Source: Bacteroides sp. (GTDB taxonomy: Bacteria > Bacteroidota > Bacteroidia > Bacteroidales > Bacteroidaceae). From it: DNA of 20,297 bases. The position numbers and the translations under genes were made by a program. The stretch is taken from NCBI GenBank assembly GCA_030151845.1, contig JASLCM010000256.1, positions 1 through 20,297 on the forward strand, written 5' to 3'. The notes under the pieces were generated by a model. The model searched no databases, was not told the origin of the DNA, and saw only the letters and a list, made by a program, of their open reading frames with translations. Positions within the stretch are counted from its first letter, which is position 1, and the number at the start of each line of letters is the position of its first letter. This document shows positions 16,665-20,297 of the stretch, piece after piece.

Positions 16665-17090
16665 TTATATTTCGTTTAAAGCTAATGCTTCAATAGCTAA
16701 GGTATAAGAGTGAAGACCAAAACCAGCAATAACTCCTTTACAAGCCGCAGATATCATTGAGTGGTGTCTAAAACTTTCTCTGGCATGAATATTAGAGATA
16801 TGAACCTCAATAACAGGAGTAGTGAGAGCACGAATAGCGTCAAGAATAGCAATCGATGTATGTGTGTAAGCTCCTGCATTTAAAATGATGCCATCTGCTT
16901 GAAAACCAACTTCATGAAGCTTGTCTATTAGCTCTCCCTCAATGTTCGATTGAAAATAGTCAAATTGAATGTGAGGGTATTTATTTTGGATAGTTTTTAG
17001 GAAATCCTCAAATGGGCAGTCACCATAAATGGTAGGTTCTCTTTTGCCTAAAAGGTTAATATTCGGCCCATTGATAATCTGTATCCTCAT
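16665..17090 (-). CDS. aroQ: Type II 3-dehydroquinate dehydratase
   Basis: Third step of the shikimate pathway, dehydrating 3-dehydroquinate to 3-dehydroshikimate. The 141-residue protein shows the whole type II signature: INGPNINLLGKREP with R17, catalytic Tyr22 in TIYG, QSNIEGELID (48-57), ILNAGAYTHTS with N71, the catalytic His97 in EVHISN, and RESFRHHS with R108. The length is normal for these dodecameric enzymes. It is the first gene of the minus-strand five-gene operon; a TACCTTTG box lies about 60 bases upstream on the minus strand, beyond which xerD diverges. Confidence 0.97.
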   Translation of the reverse strand: MRIQIINGPNINLLGKREPTIYGDCPFEDFLKTIQNKYPHIQFDYFQSNIEGELIDKLHEVGFQADGIILNAGAYTHTSIAILDAIRALTTPVIEVHISNIHARESFRHHSMISAACKGVIAGFGLHSYTLAIEALALNEI

Positions 17091-17118
17091 ATTTACTTCT
17101 TAAAACTTTATTATTATA

Positions 17119-17126
17119 TACCTTTG
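17119..17126 (+). promoter_or_regulatory. Putative -7 promoter box for xerD
   Basis: TACCTTTG on the plus strand, an exact TAnnTTTG match, 43 bases before the xerD ATG. No convincing TTTG lies at -33. It forms the left arm of a 9-bp inverted repeat with the aroQ box at 17151-17159. Confidence 0.5.
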
Positions 17127-17151
17127 TCCTAGAGAACATTAATTGAAAGTA

Positions 17152-17159
17152 CAAAGGTA
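17152..17159 (-). promoter_or_regulatory. Putative -7 promoter box for the aroQ operon
   Basis: The minus strand reads TACCTTTG, 61 bases upstream of the aroQ ATG. It is identical to the plus-strand box at 17119-17126 and faces it, so the two predicted transcripts would overlap at their 5' ends. The -33 element would fall inside the first codons of xerD and is not evident. Confidence 0.5.
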
Positions 17160-17169
17160 GATAAAATAA

Positions 17170-18102
17170 ATGAGATTTGATATTAAAAAAGTGAGTAAGA
17201 GTGGGCTAAAACATGTTATTTTAGCCTACAAACAACACCTGCTTTTAGAGAAGTCCTTGTCTCAGAACACTACAGAAGCTTATTTGGCAGATCTTGACAA
17301 ATTGTTGTGTTTTCTGGAAGAGGAAAAACTTTCTTTAACGGAGTTGGAATTGTCACATTTGGAAAAGTTTGTTGGTGGTTTAGTGGAGATAGGCATACAT
17401 CCAAGATCTCAAGCCAGAATAATTTCGGGTATAAAGTCTTTCTTTCAATTTTTGCTTTTAGAGCGAGTATTAGCTTTGGATCCAACAGAGCTGTTAGAAG
17501 CTCCTAAAATTGGATTCAAAATTCCCGATGTGCTATCTGTTGAAGAGATTGATGCTATAATTGGGGGCATCGATCTAAGTAAACCTGAAGGGCAGCGTAA
17601 CAAAACAATACTTGAGGTTTTGTACAGTTGTGGTCTGCGTGTGAGTGAGTTGACAGGCTTGAAGCTCTCAAACATCTATCGGGAGGAGGAGTTTGTTCGT
17701 GTAGTAGGGAAAGGCGATAAGCAGCGGTTGGTGCCAATTTCTAAGCGAGCTTTAAAAGAGATAGATTTTTATCTTTTGGACCGAAACAAACTAACCATAC
17801 AGAACGAGGCACAGGATTTCCTTTTTTTGAATCGTAGAGGTCGGCCGTTAACTCGAGTTATGATTTTCTATATTGTAAAGCAAGCTGCTGAGTTTGCAAG
17901 GATTACTAAGAATGTTAGCCCTCATACATTTAGGCACTCGTTTGCAACTCATCTTTTGGAAGGAGGTGCTAACTTAAGGGCGATTCAAGCTATGCTAGGT
18001 CACGAGAGCATATCTACTACAGAAATATATACACATATTGATAGAGAGAGGATGCGTAGCGAAATTTTAGAGCACCATCCAAGGAATAAAAAGAACACCT
18101 AG
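17170..18102 (+). CDS. xerD: Tyrosine recombinase XerD-type (chromosome dimer resolution)
   Basis: Site-specific recombinase of the XerC/XerD class, which resolves chromosome dimers at dif together with a partner. The 310 residues comprise an N-terminal SAM-like DNA-binding domain (about 14-105) and a C-terminal catalytic domain (about 118-300). All catalytic residues are visible: R157 in CGLRVSEL, K181 in VGKGDKQR, H252 and R255 in HTFRHSFATHLL, H278 in MLGHESISTT and nucleophile Y287 in IYTHID. The length is normal for Xer proteins (about 300) and a housekeeping location next to aroQ argues against a transposon or integron integrase. No dif-like site was recognised in the window. XerC and XerD are hard to separate without a tree, so the letter is less certain than the family. 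The first methionine has a few extra residues before the conserved helix. Confidence 0.9.
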   Translation: MRFDIKKVSKSGLKHVILAYKQHLLLEKSLSQNTTEAYLADLDKLLCFLEEEKLSLTELELSHLEKFVGGLVEIGIHPRSQARIISGIKSFFQFLLLERVLALDPTELLEAPKIGFKIPDVLSVEEIDAIIGGIDLSKPEGQRNKTILEVLYSCGLRVSELTGLKLSNIYREEEFVRVVGKGDKQRLVPISKRALKEIDFYLLDRNKLTIQNEAQDFLFLNRRGRPLTRVMIFYIVKQAAEFARITKNVSPHTFRHSFATHLLEGGANLRAIQAMLGHESISTTEIYTHIDRERMRSEILEHHPRNKKNT

Positions 18103-18185
18103 TGCTATATGCATAGAGCTTTTAATTTACTCGAAAAGAAGCATTAAGATACTGTTCTTTTTATGTTAAAATATCAGCTATATGG

Positions 18186-18217
18186 TTTGTCAATCTATGT
18201 AAGAATTAATATCTTTG
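18186..18217 (+). promoter_or_regulatory. Bacteroidota-type promoter for the OmpA/TPR lipoprotein gene
   Basis: TTTG at 18186-18189 and TATCTTTG at 18210-18217, separated by 20 bases, are a near-ideal match to the Bacteroidota promoter (TTTG, about 19 bases, TAnnTTTG), the best in the window. The box ends 79 bases before the ATG, so the transcript should have a leader of roughly 70 bases. A small hairpin, CCTAT-AGC-ATAGG (18218-18230), lies at the expected transcript start. Confidence 0.7.
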
Positions 18218-18296
18218 CCTATAGCATAGGTCACATTTATTCCTATCCTAAGAATTGATATTTAAGCTTTTATTATAAACATTTAATTAAATCCTA

Positions 18297-19991
18297 ATGA
18301 TGATTAAAAAGTTGCGCTTGCCATTATTGATGGCTTTGGTTGTTGCTATATCTTCTTGTAGCAGCAAAATGGGCAAATTAGCCTCGGATTATTTTACGAC
18401 AACACCTCAAGTGTTAGAAGCTGTGGGAGGTAAAGTTCCAGTAACAATTAATGGAAAGTTCCCTGAGAAATACTTTAAGAAAAAAGCTGTGGTCGAAGTT
18501 GTTCCTGTATTAAAATGGAATGGCGGACAAGCTAAAGGACAATCAACTGTTTTCCAAGGAGAAAAAGTAGAGGGAAATAACCAAACAATCTCTTACAAGA
18601 TGGGTGGTAACTACACCATGAGAACATCTTTTGACTATGTTCCAGAAATGGCTAAGTCTGAACTGTTTTTAGAGTTTTATGCTCGTATTGGAAACAAAAG
18701 AGTAGCTATTCCTCCAGTAAAAATTGCTGATGGGGTAATTTCTACTTCAGAATTAATTAATAATACGCTATCTAGTGCAAACCCTGCAAATGGAGATGAT
18801 GCTTTCCAACGTATTATTAAAGATGCACACCAGGAGAACATCATGTTCTTGATTCAACAAGCAAATGTACGTGCTAGCGAGTTGAGAAAAGCAAAAGACT
18901 TCAACAAAAAAGTAGAGGAATTAGATGGTGCTGCTAACAAACGAGTGAGTAACGTAGAGGTTTCTGCTTACGCTTCACCTGATGGAGGTGTTGGTTTAAA
19001 TACAAAATTAGCAGAAAACCGTGAAGCTAATACAGCTAAAACAATCAGTAATGAACTAAAACGTTCAAAACTTGATGTTGCAGTTGACTCAAAGTATACT
19101 GCTCAAGACTGGGAAGGATTCCAAGAACTTGTTTCTAAGTCAAATATTCAAGACAAGGAGTTAATCTTACGTGTTCTTTCTATGTATCCAGACCCAGAAC
19201 AAAGAGAGCAAGAGATTAAAAACATCTCATCTGTATATAAAACTTTAGCAGATGAAGTTCTTCCTCAATTGAGACGTTCTCGCTTAACAGTGAATTATGA
19301 GATTATTGGAAAATCAGACGAAGAGATTGCTCAATTAGCAGCATCTGATGCAAAACAGCTTAATGTAGAGGAGCTTCTTTACGCTGCGACTTTAACAGAT
19401 GACGTTAATAAACAAGCAGATATCTACACAAAGGCTACTCAAATTTTCCCTAACGATTTCCGTGGTTACAACAACTTAGGTAGATTGGCTTATGAAGCTG
19501 GTGATATTAACAAAGCGGAGTCTTTCTTCAGAAAAGCTGAATCTGTGGAGTCTGCTCCTGAGGTTAACATGAACTTGGGACTGATTGCTCTATTAAAGGG
19601 TGATAAGGAAGCTTCGGAATCTTACATGGGTAAAGCTTCAGGATCTAAAGTGTTAGGAGAAGCTTTAGGTAACTTATATGTAGCACAAGGACAATACCAA
19701 AGAGCAGTAAACTCATTTGGTGATGCGAAAACAAATAGTGCTGCATTGGCTCAAATCCTTGCAAAAGATTACAATAAAGCTAAGAATACATTACAAAGCA
19801 TTCCTAATCCAGACGGTTATACAGATTACTTAATGGCTGTTTTAGGTGCAAGAACAAACAATGCATCTACTGTAATGTCTAGTTTAAAAAGCGCTATTGC
19901 AAAAGAACCAGCATTGGCTAAAAAGGCTGCTACCGACTTAGAGTTTGTGAAATACTTTACAAATTCAGAGTTTATGAGGCTTTTAAAATAA
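18297..19991 (+). CDS. Outer-envelope lipoprotein with OmpA-like segment and C-terminal TPR repeats
   Basis: Predicted lipoprotein of 564 residues, of a kind common in Bacteroidales but without a function I can name. The signal peptide (basic MMIKKLR, hydrophobic LPLLMALVVA) ends in a lipobox with the modified cysteine at C21 (AISS/C). Residues about 35-150 look like beta-rich repeats (VPVTINGKFP, VVEVVPVLKW, YTMRTSFDYVP). Residues about 215-255 resemble an OmpA C-terminal peptidoglycan-binding segment (VSAYASPDGG followed by LAENREANTAKTI). From about 352 to 560 helix pairs match TPR-like repeats, clearest at FRGYNNLGRLAYEAGDINKA and AEVN-type repeats after it. Start ambiguous by one residue (18297 or 18300). 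It stands alone with its own strong promoter and terminator, suggesting high expression. It could anchor the outer membrane to the wall or scaffold other envelope proteins; both are inferences. Confidence 0.82.
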   Translation: MMIKKLRLPLLMALVVAISSCSSKMGKLASDYFTTTPQVLEAVGGKVPVTINGKFPEKYFKKKAVVEVVPVLKWNGGQAKGQSTVFQGEKVEGNNQTISYKMGGNYTMRTSFDYVPEMAKSELFLEFYARIGNKRVAIPPVKIADGVISTSELINNTLSSANPANGDDAFQRIIKDAHQENIMFLIQQANVRASELRKAKDFNKKVEELDGAANKRVSNVEVSAYASPDGGVGLNTKLAENREANTAKTISNELKRSKLDVAVDSKYTAQDWEGFQELVSKSNIQDKELILRVLSMYPDPEQREQEIKNISSVYKTLADEVLPQLRRSRLTVNYEIIGKSDEEIAQLAASDAKQLNVEELLYAATLTDDVNKQADIYTKATQIFPNDFRGYNNLGRLAYEAGDINKAESFFRKAESVESAPEVNMNLGLIALLKGDKEASESYMGKASGSKVLGEALGNLYVAQGQYQRAVNSFGDAKTNSAALAQILAKDYNKAKNTLQSIPNPDGYTDYLMAVLGARTNNASTVMSSLKSAIAKEPALAKKAATDLEFVKYFTNSEFMRLLK

Positions 19992-20027
19992 GAGAAAAGG
20001 GCATCCAGTATTAATTGGAAGTCTATG

Positions 20028-20058
20028 AAAGGTCCAGACGCGTCTGGACCTTTTTTTT
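20028..20058 (+). terminator. Rho-independent terminator after the OmpA/TPR lipoprotein gene
   Basis: A perfect 26-base palindrome (20028-20053; arms AAAGGTCCAGACG and CGTCTGGACCTTT) runs into eight consecutive T at 20051-20058, 36 bases after the stop codon. In RNA it would fold as a stem of about 10-11 bp with a 4-6-base loop and a U tail. Only AAA precedes it on the other side, so it works mainly for the plus strand. Confidence 0.93.
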
Positions 20059-20190
20059 ATGCCTATATCGCTAAAGAGCTCCAATGTTTTCACTAGAATG
20101 CTCCTTATTAAGCGGTGAAGTCTTAAGAGCAAAAGGGTGATTCGTTAGGATGCTTTACGAATAAATGGAAGATAGGTGTTTGAGCCATAT

Positions 20191-20226
20191 AAAATAAAAA
20201 ACAGGGCTGTTTGAAACAACCCTGTT
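20191..20226 (-). terminator. Rho-independent terminator for the tRNA-Arg transcript
   Basis: On the minus strand AACAGGGTTGTTT and AAACAGCCCTGTT (20226-20214 and 20212-20200) form a long stem with one G-U pair and a tight loop, followed by T-rich sequence (plus-strand A run 20191-20200). The G-U pair becomes an A-C mismatch on the plus strand, so the orientation is minus, 16 bases beyond the tRNA 3' end. Confidence 0.85.
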
Positions 20227-20241
20227 GAAAAATGAAAGAAG

Positions 20242-20297
20242 TAGTCTTGCCGGGAATCGAACCCGGATCTAAAGTTTAGGAAACTTCTATTCTATCC
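20242..20297 (-). tRNA. tRNA-Arg(CCU), 3' part only (5' end lies beyond the window)
   Basis: The minus strand, read from the window edge, gives the anticodon arm GAAGT-TTCCTAA-ACTTT, with anticodon CCU (plus-strand AGG at 20278-20280) after U33. A four-base variable loop follows, then the T arm CCGGG-TTCGATT-CCCGG (20266-20250), the acceptor 3' strand CAAGACT (20249-20243) and discriminator A at 20242. CCA is not encoded. The T stem is perfect and the anticodon stem has one G-U pair, so the gene looks functional. The D arm and 5' acceptor strand lie outside. A CCU anticodon reads the arginine codon AGG. Confidence 0.9.

Noticed and set aside
17170..18102. Mobile-element or integron integrase
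   Set aside because: Length, motif spacing and the position beside aroQ fit a housekeeping Xer recombinase; no attachment sites, cassettes or phage genes are nearby.
18103..18130. Possible terminator after xerD (GCTATATGCATAGAGC followed by TTTTAATTT)
   Set aside because: The stem is short, contains a mismatch and leaves almost no loop; the T tract is interrupted, so I do not call it.
20140..20162. Inverted repeat ATTCGT...ACGAAT between the two terminators
   Set aside because: Only 6-bp arms with an 11-base loop and no T tract or partner feature; plausible by chance. The rest of 20059-20190 shows nothing I can support.

Overview
The window looks like a stretch of core chromosome from an AT-rich member of the Bacteroidota, most likely order Bacteroidales. 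The signs are Bacteroidota-type -7 promoter boxes (TAnnTTTG) upstream of several transcription units, Bacteroidales-style versions of pyruvate kinase (N-terminus with SISDRR and NTAHG) and leucyl-tRNA synthetase (about 940 residues with an extra catalytic-domain insert), a PG_1098-type methyltransferase/THUMP-like protein, and a gene order (parE-coaD-ctpA; xerD divergent from aroQ-pyk-O-methyltransferase-rbfA-lolE-like) that I remember from Bacteroidales genomes. I cannot assign a genus.

Layout. (1) 1-370, minus: the N-terminal part of mutS, running off the left edge. (2) 574-3405, plus: leuS, divergent from mutS across 203 bp that carries a -7 box in each direction. (3) 3465-7813, plus: a tightly packed run of yitT-family membrane protein, rdgB, VanX-like D-Ala-D-Ala dipeptidase, PG_1098-like methyltransferase and a CaCA calcium/sodium antiporter. 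(4) 7901-12967, plus: a second run with its own -7 box: GNAT-like protein, parE, coaD and an S41 processing protease. (5) 12964-17090, minus: a five-gene operon read as aroQ, pyk, O-methyltransferase, rbfA and LolC/E-type permease, with junctions of 20, 3, 1 and -4 bases. It meets the plus-strand ctpA gene tail to tail, and the two stop codons share one CTAG. (6) 17170-18102, plus: xerD-type recombinase, divergent from aroQ across 79 bp with two inverted -7 boxes facing each other. (7) 18297-19991, plus: an abundant-looking lipoprotein with an OmpA-like segment and TPR repeats, with a good promoter and a textbook terminator. (8) 20242-20297, minus: the 3' part of a tRNA-Arg(CCU) with its own terminator.

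Most genes are housekeeping: mismatch repair, translation (leuS, rbfA, tRNA-Arg), nucleotide-pool cleaning (rdgB), chromosome segregation (parE, xerD), CoA synthesis (coaD), glycolysis (pyk), the shikimate pathway (aroQ) and envelope functions (dipeptidase, processing protease, lipoprotein-release permease, TPR lipoprotein).

I found no CRISPR array, insertion sequence, prophage, toxin-antitoxin pair, defence island or biosynthetic cluster, and no convincing new system. The least understood items are the OmpA/TPR lipoprotein, the PG_1098-like protein and the double-GNAT protein. There is no gene-free stretch longer than 300 bases.
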